Below, in pieces: positions 46,033-54,272 of a stretch of 63,706 nucleotides of DNA. Each line of letters starts with the position of its first letter. Position 1 is the stretch's first letter. The notes beneath the pieces were generated by a model. The model ran no database searches, was not told the DNA's origin, and was given only the letters and a program-made list of their open reading frames with translations. The stretch comes from Ruminiclostridium cellobioparum DSM 1351 = ATCC 15832 (GTDB lineage: Bacteria; Bacillota; Clostridia; Acetivibrionales; DSM-1351): positions 1 through 63,706 of the forward strand of contig NZ_JHYD01000041.1 of assembly GCF_000621505.1 (NCBI RefSeq), given 5' to 3'. The translations under genes were made by a program, and so were the position numbers.

Positions 46033-46212
46033 TTACCATTTCCTGCACATATCCACAAGTTTTCCAGCCGCCACCCCCACAAGAAAGGTTCCGCCCAGAA
46101 TCCCGATTGCCGCGGTAGTTGAAAGTGTAAATTCCGTATCTTCATTTTCATATACGGTGCTTGAGGTTCGTCTTTTTGAGGGCCGTGCATATTTTCTATT
46201 TTTTGTATTCAT
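46033..46212 (-). CDS. Small single-helix membrane protein
   Basis: A 59-residue ORF on the - strand. AAGGAGG (plus-strand CCTCCTT at 46218-46224) lies 5 bases before ATG 46212. The protein has a basic N-terminus (MNTKNRKYARPSKRRTSS), an acidic patch, then one hydrophobic helix (AAIGILGGTFLVGVAAGK) and ends MCRKW. It is too short for common ORF cut-offs. I recognise no family. It is the only full gene on the - strand in this window. A TATAAT (plus-strand ATTATA at 46296-46301) lies upstream without a good -35. Confidence 0.65.
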   Translation of the reverse strand: MNTKNRKYARPSKRRTSSTVYENEDTEFTLSTTAAIGILGGTFLVGVAAGKLVDMCRKW

Positions 46213-46334
46213 AAATACCTCCTTATAAAATTCCGAAATAAGATTTTATCAAAGGATAGTATTTGTGTTTATATTGAATATATACGATTTTTTTTATTAT
46301 ACTATATATGGATGCTTAATTTTTGAAATTCTGG

Positions 46335-46384
46335 AAAGTCAATTACGGCTGAAAGGCGAAGGCTTTTCAATCGTAATTGACTTT
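46335..46384. terminator. 50-base near-perfect hairpin
   Basis: AAAGTCAATTACG (46335-46347) and its exact complement (46372-46384) enclose TGAAAGGC/GCTTTTCA pairing around a GAAG loop. It stands upstream of both the small - strand gene and the M16 genes. The 46385-46463 stretch is AT-rich leader. Confidence 0.45.
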
Positions 46385-46463
46385 GGTAAGGATAACATCA
46401 ATCTATTAAAATAAAAGGCGGGATATCCATTTAAAAGGTTTTCTGCCGGAAGTGGAGATGAAT

Positions 46464-47768
46464 ATGACAGATACCGCAAGGTCTCAGGAGAATCTTAACA
46501 AGTTATTTGAAGTAAATGGCATTACTGTCTATAATATAAAATCAAGACGGTTCAAGACAAACACCATAAATATTTTTTTCCAGGATAACCTTAACAAAAA
46601 TACCGTAGCGTTAAATGCACTTTTTCCTTCAGTACTCAGAAGAGGTACTCATAAGCTCCCTACCCTGAAAGACATTAATCTATATCTTGAAGAACTGTAT
46701 GGGGCGGTATTTGACTGCGGCGTCGGGAAAAAAGGTGAAAGGCAGATAATTCATTTCTATTTTGAATATCTGTCCGATAAATATGCCAATGCCGAAAAAA
46801 GTAATTTTGAAGGCGCTCTGGAATTTCTGCTTGATATCATCTACAGACCGGCCTTGAAAGACGGCTCCTTCAATCCTCAGTATGTTGAACAGGAGAAGAC
46901 CAATCTGAAGATGCTTATAGAAAGCAGAACCAATGACAAGGTGCAATACTCCATGGAAAGATGCTATGAGCTCATGTGCCGGGAGGAGCCCTTCGGACTT
47001 TATGAATACGGTACTGCCGGCCAGATAGAGGTCATAACTGCAGAAGAATTGTATAAGCATTATAAAGAAAAAGTAACCACCCTTCCGGCAGATATTTTTA
47101 TAACGGGTGAATTGGATGAGAGCGACATGGAATATCTGAAGAACAGGGTCGGCAGTATTGACAGAGGTGTAACCAAGGGGCTGACCACAGGTATTGTTAA
47201 AAAGTATATAGATAAAGTTGAATATTTTGAAGATAAAATGGATGTCACCCAGGGAAAGCTCTCATTGGGCTTTAGGACCAATATAACCCCAAAAGAGGAT
47301 GATTACTATGCATTGATGGTTTACAGCGGTATTTTGGGCGGAGGCATGCATTCCAAGCTGTTTCAGAATGTCAGGGAAAAAGCCGGATTGGCGTATTACA
47401 TCTTCGCCGGTCTTGAAAAATTCAAAGGTTTGATGATCATAGGAAGCGGCATTGAATTTAAAGAAAAGGACCATGCAAAAGACTTGATAATGGAACAACT
47501 GGAGGCTATCAGAGCAGGAAAGATATCGGACTACGAGTTTGAGGCAACCATCAAATCTCTTGAGACGGGAATCCATTCCCTCAAGGACAGCCAATTGCAG
47601 GTGGTGGATTTCAATTTCAGCCAGCTGGTATCCCAGACACACGACACCTTTGAAGGGATTCTGGCCAAGATACGGAGAGTGACCAAACAGGATGTTATAA
47701 ATGTAACAGGCAAAATTCAGCTTGATACTGTATACTTCCTGACCTCTCAGGAGGCTGAAGCGGTGTGA
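46464..47768 (+). CDS. M16 peptidase homologue, probably inactive (YmfF-like)
   Basis: A 434-residue M16-fold protein. The expected zinc motif HxxEH is missing; the corresponding stretch reads PTLKDINLYLEELYGA. This matches the non-catalytic partner of paired bacterial M16 proteins (YmfF type). ATG 46464 follows GGAG by 6 bases; GTG 46452 overlaps the site. It pairs with the downstream active homologue. Confidence 0.8.
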   Translation: MTDTARSQENLNKLFEVNGITVYNIKSRRFKTNTINIFFQDNLNKNTVALNALFPSVLRRGTHKLPTLKDINLYLEELYGAVFDCGVGKKGERQIIHFYFEYLSDKYANAEKSNFEGALEFLLDIIYRPALKDGSFNPQYVEQEKTNLKMLIESRTNDKVQYSMERCYELMCREEPFGLYEYGTAGQIEVITAEELYKHYKEKVTTLPADIFITGELDESDMEYLKNRVGSIDRGVTKGLTTGIVKKYIDKVEYFEDKMDVTQGKLSLGFRTNITPKEDDYYALMVYSGILGGGMHSKLFQNVREKAGLAYYIFAGLEKFKGLMIIGSGIEFKEKDHAKDLIMEQLEAIRAGKISDYEFEATIKSLETGIHSLKDSQLQVVDFNFSQLVSQTHDTFEGILAKIRRVTKQDVINVTGKIQLDTVYFLTSQEAEAV

Positions 47769-47840
47769 TAACAGTTTTATTCGAATTATGACGATGGACG
47801 TTGATTATACGCTGACGGACGGCGGAAATGGAGATTGAGT

Positions 47841-49142
47841 ATGAGATATGAAACCCTTGAGTTTAAGAAATATGACGAAGTAATGTACAGGTATGAACAC
47901 AGCAGTGGATTAAATTGTATCGTAATCCCGAAAAAGGGTTATTACAAAAAACATGCCACCTTTTCGACACATTACGGTTCTGTGGACAATAAGTTTATCA
48001 TACCCGGAGATTCCGAACCCACGAAAGTTCCCGACGGAATTGCCCACTTCCTTGAGCACAAGCTTTTTGAGCAAAAGGATGGGAGCGTCATGGATAAGTT
48101 TGCCGCATTGGGGTCAAGGCCAAATGCATTTACAAGCTTTACTCAAACCGTTTATTTATTTTCATGTACCGATTTGTTTAAAGAGAACTTTGAACTGCTT
48201 TTAAATTTTGTTCAAAACCCCTACATTACTGAAGAAAGTGTCGAGAGGGAAAAGGGCATAATTGGGCAGGAAATCAACATGTACCGCGATGACCCGGGCT
48301 GGAGGGTAACCTTCAACCTTCTGGATGCCTTTTACAAAAAGCATCCTGTAAAGAAGGATATCGCCGGTTCAATAGAAAGTATCGCCAATATAACAAGGGA
48401 TACGCTTTATAAGTGCTATGAAACCTTTTATCACCCTTCAAATATGGTGATCACCGTAGTAGGTGATGTGGACCGGGAAGAGGTGTTTGAGCAGGTTGAA
48501 AGGAACATTGAAGCCGGGGAAAGCCATGGAGAAATAAAGCGGATATATCCTGAGGAGGGCAATGAACTGCATAAGGCTTATGTGGAACAAAATATGCCGG
48601 TGCCGACACCTCTTTTCTACATGGGTTTTAAAGACGGCAATTACAAGCTGGAGGGCCCTGAAATCATCAAGTATGAACTGGCCGTCAAGCTGCTCATATC
48701 AATGATGATAGGCAGGAGTTCAGAACTGTACGGTGAGCTGTATGACAAGGGATTGATCAACTCAAGCTTCGAATCGGATTTTACCATAGAGAACAGTTAT
48801 GCATATTCCATGCTGGGAGGGGAATCGGTTAATCCCCGGGCTGTACAGGAAAGCCTTGTAAGAGAAATAAAAAAGCTGAGAAATGACGGCCTGAAGCCCG
48901 AGACCTTCGACAGACTGCTGAAGGCATCAAAGGGAAGATTCCTGAGACAGATGAATTCGGTGGAAAGCATAGCAAGAAGTTTCATAAATTTATATTTCAA
49001 AGGTGTAACATTATTTGATTATTTAGATGTTTATGATAAAATGAATTTTGATTATATTACTGAGGTCTTTGATAAGCATTTTGATATTGACCGTATGGCA
49101 TTATCGGTAGTCAAAGGGATGGATAAGCAGCAGCTATCATAA
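47841..49142 (+). CDS. M16 zinc metallopeptidase (YmfH-like)
   Basis: A 433-residue M16 peptidase with an intact inverted zinc motif in GIAHFLEHKLFEQ (HxxEH) near residue 70 and the distal Glu ligand probably in EREKGIIGQEINMYRDD. Such enzymes cut small peptides; the natural substrate here is unknown. ATG 47841 follows GGAGATTG. The active/inactive pair resembles MPP-like heterodimers. Confidence 0.85.
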   Translation: MRYETLEFKKYDEVMYRYEHSSGLNCIVIPKKGYYKKHATFSTHYGSVDNKFIIPGDSEPTKVPDGIAHFLEHKLFEQKDGSVMDKFAALGSRPNAFTSFTQTVYLFSCTDLFKENFELLLNFVQNPYITEESVEREKGIIGQEINMYRDDPGWRVTFNLLDAFYKKHPVKKDIAGSIESIANITRDTLYKCYETFYHPSNMVITVVGDVDREEVFEQVERNIEAGESHGEIKRIYPEEGNELHKAYVEQNMPVPTPLFYMGFKDGNYKLEGPEIIKYELAVKLLISMMIGRSSELYGELYDKGLINSSFESDFTIENSYAYSMLGGESVNPRAVQESLVREIKKLRNDGLKPETFDRLLKASKGRFLRQMNSVESIARSFINLYFKGVTLFDYLDVYDKMNFDYITEVFDKHFDIDRMALSVVKGMDKQQLS

Positions 49143-49194
49143 ATTGACCCGTTATTTGTCTCGGTAAAATAAATAGTATTATGTGGAGGTTATC

Positions 49195-50313
49195 ATGGAT
49201 GATAGAGTAACTGTAAGTTTCCCCAACATGGGACTGGATTTTGACATATCAAGGGAAGCCTTTAAAGTATTCGGCATATCTATATACTGGTACGGCATTA
49301 TTATAGCACTGGCATTCTTCATATGTGTGCTGTGGGCTATGAGAGATTCCAGGAAATTTGATCTGGTGCCCGAGACCATTATTGATCTTATGCTGTTTGC
49401 GGCACCAATTGCTATAATCTGTGCCCGCCTGTACTTTGTCATATTCAGCTGGGACAATTATAAGTACGACCTTAAGCAGATATTCAACACACGAAACGGC
49501 GGGCTGGCCATTTTGGGCGGAATTATCGGTGCAGTCATCACAGCTTATTTTGTAGCCAGGTATAAAAAGATACCCACCTTTAAGCTTTTCGATTTTGCCA
49601 TACCCTATGTAGCGCTTGGACAGGCCATAGGCCGCTGGGGCAATTTCTTCAATCAGGAAGCTTTCGGAACAAATACAAACCTGCCATGGGGAATGACAAG
49701 TCCCACCGTCAGAGCTTATCTGCAGAATTTGCAGAACGGTGGGATGAATATAAATCCTGACCTGCCGGTACATCCCACTTTTTTATACGAGTCGCTTTGG
49801 GATATAGCCGTCTTTATCTTCCTGCTTCAAATGAGGAAAAAGAAAAAATTCAACGGTGAGATCTTCTGTCTGTACTTCATAACCTATGGCATCGGAAGAG
49901 CGGTAATCGAAGGACTCAGGACTGACAGTCTCATGCTGGGCAGCTTAAGAGTGTCACAATTGCTTTCAATAATATTCGTAATAGTATTTTCGATAATTGT
50001 AATATACAAGAGAATAAAAATTAAGAACAGTTTTGATGATGTCGAGATTGGGCAGAGCGGATATGCAAGCATCTTAAAAATCATGGATGAAGACGAGGTC
50101 CATGAAAAAGAGGACAGTACTCAAAAAGCCCGGGACGCTGTTGGGGGAGCTGACGACAGCAGTCAGGAGCCCCAAGAGGATAGAGCAGATAAAGAAGAAG
50201 CAAAAGAACCAAAAGAACCAAAAGAACCAAAAGAACCAAAAGAACCAAAAGAACCAAAAGAACCAAAAGAACCAGAAGAACCAGAAGATATAAAAGAAAC
50301 AGAAGATAAATAG
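49195..50313 (+). CDS. lgt: Prolipoprotein diacylglyceryl transferase with KEP-repeat tail
   Basis: A 372-residue membrane enzyme transferring diacylglycerol to lipoprotein signal peptides. About seven helices. The signature GQAIGRWGNFFNQEAFG is near residue 145, HPTFLYESLWD near 195 and YGIGRAVIEGLRTDSL near 232. ATG 49195 follows GGAGG. After the last helix comes an unusual acidic cytoplasmic tail of about 95 residues with eight KEP triplets. It stands upstream of rodA, 10 bases away. Confidence 0.93.
   Translation: MDDRVTVSFPNMGLDFDISREAFKVFGISIYWYGIIIALAFFICVLWAMRDSRKFDLVPETIIDLMLFAAPIAIICARLYFVIFSWDNYKYDLKQIFNTRNGGLAILGGIIGAVITAYFVARYKKIPTFKLFDFAIPYVALGQAIGRWGNFFNQEAFGTNTNLPWGMTSPTVRAYLQNLQNGGMNINPDLPVHPTFLYESLWDIAVFIFLLQMRKKKKFNGEIFCLYFITYGIGRAVIEGLRTDSLMLGSLRVSQLLSIIFVIVFSIIVIYKRIKIKNSFDDVEIGQSGYASILKIMDEDEVHEKEDSTQKARDAVGGADDSSQEPQEDRADKEEAKEPKEPKEPKEPKEPKEPKEPKEPEEPEDIKETEDK
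50202..50283 (+). repeat. 9-bp tandem repeat in lgt
   Basis: Eight AAAGAACCA units encode KEP triplets, followed by one GAAGAACCA (EEP). Units are nearly identical at base level, so copy number is probably unstable. The unit length keeps the frame. Confidence 0.9.
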
Positions 50314-50323
50314 GCGGTGAAGA

Positions 50324-51448
50324 ATGTTATTTGTTGAGAAGTCAAAAACAACAAATCCTTATAAAAGATTTGATTACCTGTTGTTCGGCCTTGTATTGAT
50401 ACTGGCGGCCATAGGACTGGTAGTCTTCAGCAGTGCCGTAAAGGACAGGCCGAGTTTGCTCAAACCTCAAGTACTGGGTTTGATAATGGGTGTGGCTCTG
50501 TGCCTGATACTGAGTGCTATAGACTATAAGGATTTAAAGGTGCTCAGCCTGTTTATATTCTTTGGTGCCATGGGCTTGATGGTTTTGGTATTATTCTTTG
50601 GAAGCGGTGAAGAGCTGGGGAATAAAAACTGGATTTCTATTGCAGGTATGAGTGTCCAGCCTTCGGAATATGCCAAAATAGCGTACATAATACTGGCTTC
50701 GGTATTTCTGGAGCGTATCAAGGACAGTCCGGAAAAAAACAAGGCTGACATACTGAAGTTTTTGGCATATTCATGTGTTGCAATAGGTTTCGTGCTGCTT
50801 CAAAAGGACCTTGGAACAGCCATGGTTTTTGTATTTATATTCTTCCTGTTCATTTATATAGCGGGCATACCTTACCGGTATATATTCATTCTGCTGGGAG
50901 TTGCCGGGCTTTCACTGCCCTTTATTTGGGTGTATGTGCTTAATGAAAACAGGAGGAACAGAATTCTGACTTTTATATCACCTGAAAGGGATCCCCAGGG
51001 CGGAGGATATAATGTCATCAGGTCAAAGCTGGCCATAGGGTCGGGCAGGCTATTCGGACAGGGTTATGGAAGCGGGCTTCAAACCCAGAGCGGCAGTGTT
51101 CCGGTAAATGAATCCGATTTTATCTTTTCGGTGGTAGGGGAGGAATTGGGTTTCATAGGCGGATGCATTATCATATTGCTGGGATTGCTTATTTTATTGA
51201 GGATCATCTATATTTCAAAGAATGCCAGTGATTCTTACGGCTCATTTGTATGTATAGGTGTGGCCGGTATGATGGGTTTTAATTTTATAGAAAATATTGG
51301 GATGAGTATGGGACTGCTTCCGGTAACAGGACTTCCTCTGCCATTTGTGAGTCAGGGTGGTACTGCAATGCTTGCAAACTTTATGGCTGTGGGCATCGTA
51401 CTTAGTGTTTCACTAAGGCGGAAACGGGGAAATTTTAATTCTTCATAA
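50324..51448 (+). CDS. SEDS glycosyltransferase, RodA/FtsW/SpoVE family (RodA-like)
   Basis: A 374-residue, about 10-helix peptidoglycan polymerase. Family signatures: KNWISIAGMSVQPSEYAK near 105 and VGEELGFIGG near 270, with GLPLPFVSQGGTAMLANFM near the C-terminus. ATG follows GGCGGTGAAG. Because a second SEDS gene lies in the mur operon, this one is more likely elongation-type RodA. The regulatory region with terminator follows. Confidence 0.88.
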   Translation: MLFVEKSKTTNPYKRFDYLLFGLVLILAAIGLVVFSSAVKDRPSLLKPQVLGLIMGVALCLILSAIDYKDLKVLSLFIFFGAMGLMVLVLFFGSGEELGNKNWISIAGMSVQPSEYAKIAYIILASVFLERIKDSPEKNKADILKFLAYSCVAIGFVLLQKDLGTAMVFVFIFFLFIYIAGIPYRYIFILLGVAGLSLPFIWVYVLNENRRNRILTFISPERDPQGGGYNVIRSKLAIGSGRLFGQGYGSGLQTQSGSVPVNESDFIFSVVGEELGFIGGCIIILLGLLILLRIIYISKNASDSYGSFVCIGVAGMMGFNFIENIGMSMGLLPVTGLPLPFVSQGGTAMLANFMAVGIVLSVSLRRKRGNFNSS

Positions 51449-51461
51449 GGAAATATCAGCG

Positions 51462-51514
51462 TTCTGTAAGCATCCGATTCATATATTGCCTTATACGTTT
51501 TAAATATTACAGAC
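51462..51514. repeat. Compact copy of repeat family C
   Basis: Both ends of the 17518 element are recognisable but the middle is gone: TTCTGTAAGCATCCGATTCATA on the left, ATACGTTTTAAATATTACAGAC on the right, then CTAGTACTT, as after the 17.7-kb copy (CCAGTACTT). Confidence 0.6.
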
Positions 51515-51534
51515 ACTAGTACTTTGGTCCTAGT

Positions 51535-51570
51535 AAAGACGGGTTATTTAACCCGTCTTTTATTTTTTTT
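51535..51570 (+). terminator. Rho-independent terminator of lgt-rodA
   Basis: AAAGACGGGTTA (51535-51546) pairs perfectly with TAACCCGTCTTT (51549-51560) and is followed by a run of T. A very good terminator. Confidence 0.9.
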
Positions 51571-51580
51571 CAAAAAAACA

Positions 51581-51609
51581 TTGATAAAATATCTATTTTG
51601 AAATAAAAT
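51581..51609 (+). promoter_or_regulatory. Promoter of the mraZ operon
   Basis: TTGATA at 51581-51586 and TAAAAT at 51604-51609, 17 bases apart. The start point would be near 51616, directly at the first repeat of the MraZ-type operator. Confidence 0.75.
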
Positions 51610-51618
51610 ATCCATATA

Positions 51619-51643
51619 AGTGGTGAGAAGTGGTGTGAAGTGG
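51619..51643 (+). promoter_or_regulatory. MraZ operator: three AGTGG boxes
   Basis: AGTGG occurs at 51619, 51629 and 51639, exactly 10 bases apart, just after the -10 box. This matches the direct GTGG/TGGG repeat arrangement known for MraZ binding in other bacteria, so autoregulation of the operon is likely. Confidence 0.75.
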
Positions 51644-51716
51644 AGGGAAAAACCAGGCTGATTATAAAAAATAGCAATTCTTTTATTTATTGACCTGGGA
51701 GTGTGAGGTGTGAAAT

Positions 51717-52148
51717 TTGTTTTATGGTGAGTACCAGCATACGGTTGACCCAAAAGGACGAGTTATTGTGCCCTCAAAATTCAGAGAGGGCCTGGGTGAA
51801 AAGTTCATATTAACCAAGGGACTTGACAGCTGTTTGTTTGCGTACTCTTCGGAAGAATGGACAAGCCTTGAAAACAAATTGAAAACACTTCCGTTCACCG
51901 ATAAAGATGTACGTGCCTTCATAAGATTTTTTTTCTCGGGAGCGACCGAATGTGAGGTTGACAAGCAGGGAAGAATACTTATTCCGCAGAATTTACGCGA
52001 ATATGCAGTGCTTGAAAAGGACATAGCTATCATAGGAGTTTCTTCAAGGGTTGAAATTTGGAATAAGACTACCTGGAAAAACTACAACAGTGATGATAAT
52101 ATGAGTGCCGACAAGATTGCAGAAAAGATGTCCTTGCTGGGAATATGA
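51717..52148 (+). CDS. mraZ: Transcriptional regulator MraZ
   Basis: A 143-residue protein with two AbrB-like halves ([19 protein letters not shown] and [19 protein letters not shown]). It binds DNA repeats in front of its own operon. TTG 51717 is the start: GAGGTG lies 6 bases upstream and the family begins MFYGEYQH. Heads the cell-wall/division cluster. Confidence 0.95.
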   Translation: MFYGEYQHTVDPKGRVIVPSKFREGLGEKFILTKGLDSCLFAYSSEEWTSLENKLKTLPFTDKDVRAFIRFFFSGATECEVDKQGRILIPQNLREYAVLEKDIAIIGVSSRVEIWNKTTWKNYNSDDNMSADKIAEKMSLLGI

Positions 52149-52210
52149 TATTGATCGGATTGTATGAATATATCCGGTTAAAATCTTAAAAGTACGTCTT
52201 GAGGTGAGAA

Positions 52211-53152
52211 ATGGAATTTAAACACAAATCGGTATTGCTTGATGAATGTATTGAATATCTGAATATAAGACCCGACGGCATTTATGTGGATGGTACCATC
52301 GGAGGTGCGGGACATTCGTCGGAAATATATAAAAGATTGGGTCCGGAGGGAATGCTCATCGGTTTGGATCAGGATACATTTGCAGTGGAGACATCCACAA
52401 AACGCCTTGAACAAATAGGTTCAGAAACAAAGTTCAAGGTGGTGAACACAAACTTTAAAAATATCACTGAAACCTGCAGGCAGCTGGGAATAGATCAGGT
52501 GGACGGAATTCTGCTCGATCTGGGAGTTTCTTCACACCAGCTTGATGAGGCGTCAAGGGGGTTCAGTTACCAGCAGGATGCGCCATTGGATATGCGGATG
52601 GACAGCAGTTCGAAACTGTCGGCATATGAGGTGGTAAACCTATACAAGGAGCAGGATATTTACAGGATCATACGCGATTACGGTGAAGAGAAGTGGGCAT
52701 CGCGGATTGCAAAATTTATCGTTGAAGCCCGGAATAAGCAGCCTGTGAAAACAACCTATGAACTTGTGGATATTATAAAAAGAGCAGTACCCAGTGCGGC
52801 AAGGAGAGACGGACCTCACCCTGCAAAGAGAACTTTTCAGGCCATAAGGATCGAGGTGAATGACGAACTGAACATACTGAATAACACTGTCGGGGAATGC
52901 GTGACACTTCTGAAGACTGGCGGGAGACTTTGCATAATAACCTTCCACTCACTTGAAGACAGAATAGTAAAGGTTCGGTTCAATAAAGAAGTAAACCCCT
53001 GCACCTGTCCTTCGACCTTTCCGGCTTGTGTATGCGGAAAAACACCACGGGCGGTGCTTGTTAGCAAAAAACCTGTTATTTCGGCAGAGGAAGAGCTTGA
53101 AGAAAATCCGAGAGCCAGAAGTGCAAAATTGAGAGTACTCGAAAAAATCTAG
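52211..53152 (+). CDS. rsmH: 16S rRNA (cytosine1402-N4)-methyltransferase
   Basis: A 313-residue SAM-dependent methyltransferase acting on 16S rRNA C1402. Motifs: [29 protein letters not shown] (SAM loop), [13 protein letters not shown], and [12 protein letters not shown]. The Cys-rich [13 protein letters not shown] near the end is typical. ATG follows TTGAGGTG. Second gene of the mraZ operon. Confidence 0.95.
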   Translation: MEFKHKSVLLDECIEYLNIRPDGIYVDGTIGGAGHSSEIYKRLGPEGMLIGLDQDTFAVETSTKRLEQIGSETKFKVVNTNFKNITETCRQLGIDQVDGILLDLGVSSHQLDEASRGFSYQQDAPLDMRMDSSSKLSAYEVVNLYKEQDIYRIIRDYGEEKWASRIAKFIVEARNKQPVKTTYELVDIIKRAVPSAARRDGPHPAKRTFQAIRIEVNDELNILNNTVGECVTLLKTGGRLCIITFHSLEDRIVKVRFNKEVNPCTCPSTFPACVCGKTPRAVLVSKKPVISAEEELEENPRARSAKLRVLEKI

Positions 53153-53159
53153 TTCTTAA

Positions 53160-53416
53160 TATAGATTGCAAAGCGAAATTCAAAGGATAAGCTTAACAAG
53201 ACACAAAAGAAAGCAATAAAAATACAAAAGATAAAATTTTAAAAAACAAAAGATAAAAACAAAAGAAAAAAAAGGCATAAAAATCAAACTGGTTAACAAA
53301 TGAAAAAATTATAAACAACAAAAGACAAAATCAACAAAATACCAATGAAGACCATCTAAGAAACAAAAGCTAAAACTTCTAAAAATGGATGGGAATCAGA
53401 TTTATTTCTGATTCCC
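53160..53416 (+). other. A-rich spacer and hairpin before ftsL
   Basis: 53160-53385 is strikingly rich in A on the + strand with almost no G or C runs. ACAAAAGA recurs five times and ACAAAAGC once. It is followed by a perfect 10-bp hairpin, GGGAATCAGA/TCTGATTCCC (53391-53416), then CCC rather than T. No reading frame. It may be an unstructured mRNA region leading to a ribosome-site-proximal stem. Confidence 0.6.
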
Positions 53417-53469
53417 CCCAATACTTTACGAATTTTGTTATTAAGATCTTTAAAGGGAGGGATTGGAGA

Positions 53470-53997
53470 ATGGCCGGGGCAAATAACAGATATATACACG
53501 GTTCTGCTGCTGAAAAAATCAGGCATGAACAGCAGTTTAATACCGACTCTGTCAACCAGAGCGACTATTATGATCCCTATGAACAAAATGCCGTTCTTAA
53601 ATCTAAAAAGGTTGCCAGAAACAATGCAAAATTAAAAAAGAGAATAATGGTAAATATATTTCTGATCTTTGGCATGTGCGCCGTTATAATGACGAGATAT
53701 GCCCAGATAAGCCAGATGAATTATGACAACAACAATCTCAGCAAGCAATATGTGGCATTGCAAAATGAAAACATCCGCCTTTCGCTTGAAATTGAAAAGG
53801 CAATGTCATTACAAAGTATAAGAGATATTGCAGAAGCCAAACTTGACATGCACGCTCCTGAAAAGAGCCAGATCGTGTATATCAGTGTGCCTAGACAGGA
53901 TGTTATCATTCTGGCCGAAAAGCAGGAATCAAAACTCATGTTGATGGCGAAGGAATTGGGAGCAGGCATACAGAAATTCCTGAACATATTCGAATAA
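53470..53997 (+). CDS. ftsL: FtsL-like septum/division protein
   Basis: A 175-residue bitopic protein: charged cytoplasmic N-terminus of about 60 residues, one helix (IMVNIFLIFGMCAVIM), then an extracytoplasmic coiled coil (YVALQNENIRLSLEIEKAMS) and the IRDIAEAKLDMHAPEKSQIVYI block of FtsL/DivIC-type proteins. It would join DivIC and the PBP in the divisome. ATG 53470 follows AAAGGGAGGG; upstream frame from 53389 crosses the hairpin. The symbol rests on position and topology. Confidence 0.78.
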   Translation: MAGANNRYIHGSAAEKIRHEQQFNTDSVNQSDYYDPYEQNAVLKSKKVARNNAKLKKRIMVNIFLIFGMCAVIMTRYAQISQMNYDNNNLSKQYVALQNENIRLSLEIEKAMSLQSIRDIAEAKLDMHAPEKSQIVYISVPRQDVIILAEKQESKLMLMAKELGAGIQKFLNIFE

Positions 53998-54080
53998 TAT
54001 GAATACTATGTATGGATTATATATTCACATATATAAGGCATTTGTGCAGTATCCGGTTGAATTGAATAATTTTGGTAATT

Positions 54081-54122
54081 AACTATAGATTTATATGCTC
54101 AATATTAAGTCTATAGTTTTTT
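54081..54122 (+). terminator. Terminator after ftsL
   Basis: AACTATAGA (54081-54089) pairs with TCTATAGTT (54110-54118), ending in a T-run. The 54123-54272 stretch is strongly AT-rich and probably holds a promoter for the PBP gene, which I cannot place with confidence. Confidence 0.65.
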
Positions 54123-54272
54123 CAGTATAAAGCCTAAATTATTATGTAAATTTTTATTAATTTGGACTTAACAATAATATATTCCAAATTCAATTAATAT
54201 TATTAATAAGAATTTATATAAATACTGGTAACATACAATTGATTTAACAAAAAAACTCAAGGGGGGAGACTT

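Noticed and set aside
45965-46228. 87-residue + strand frame
   Set aside because: It is antisense to the small membrane protein gene, which has the ribosome site.
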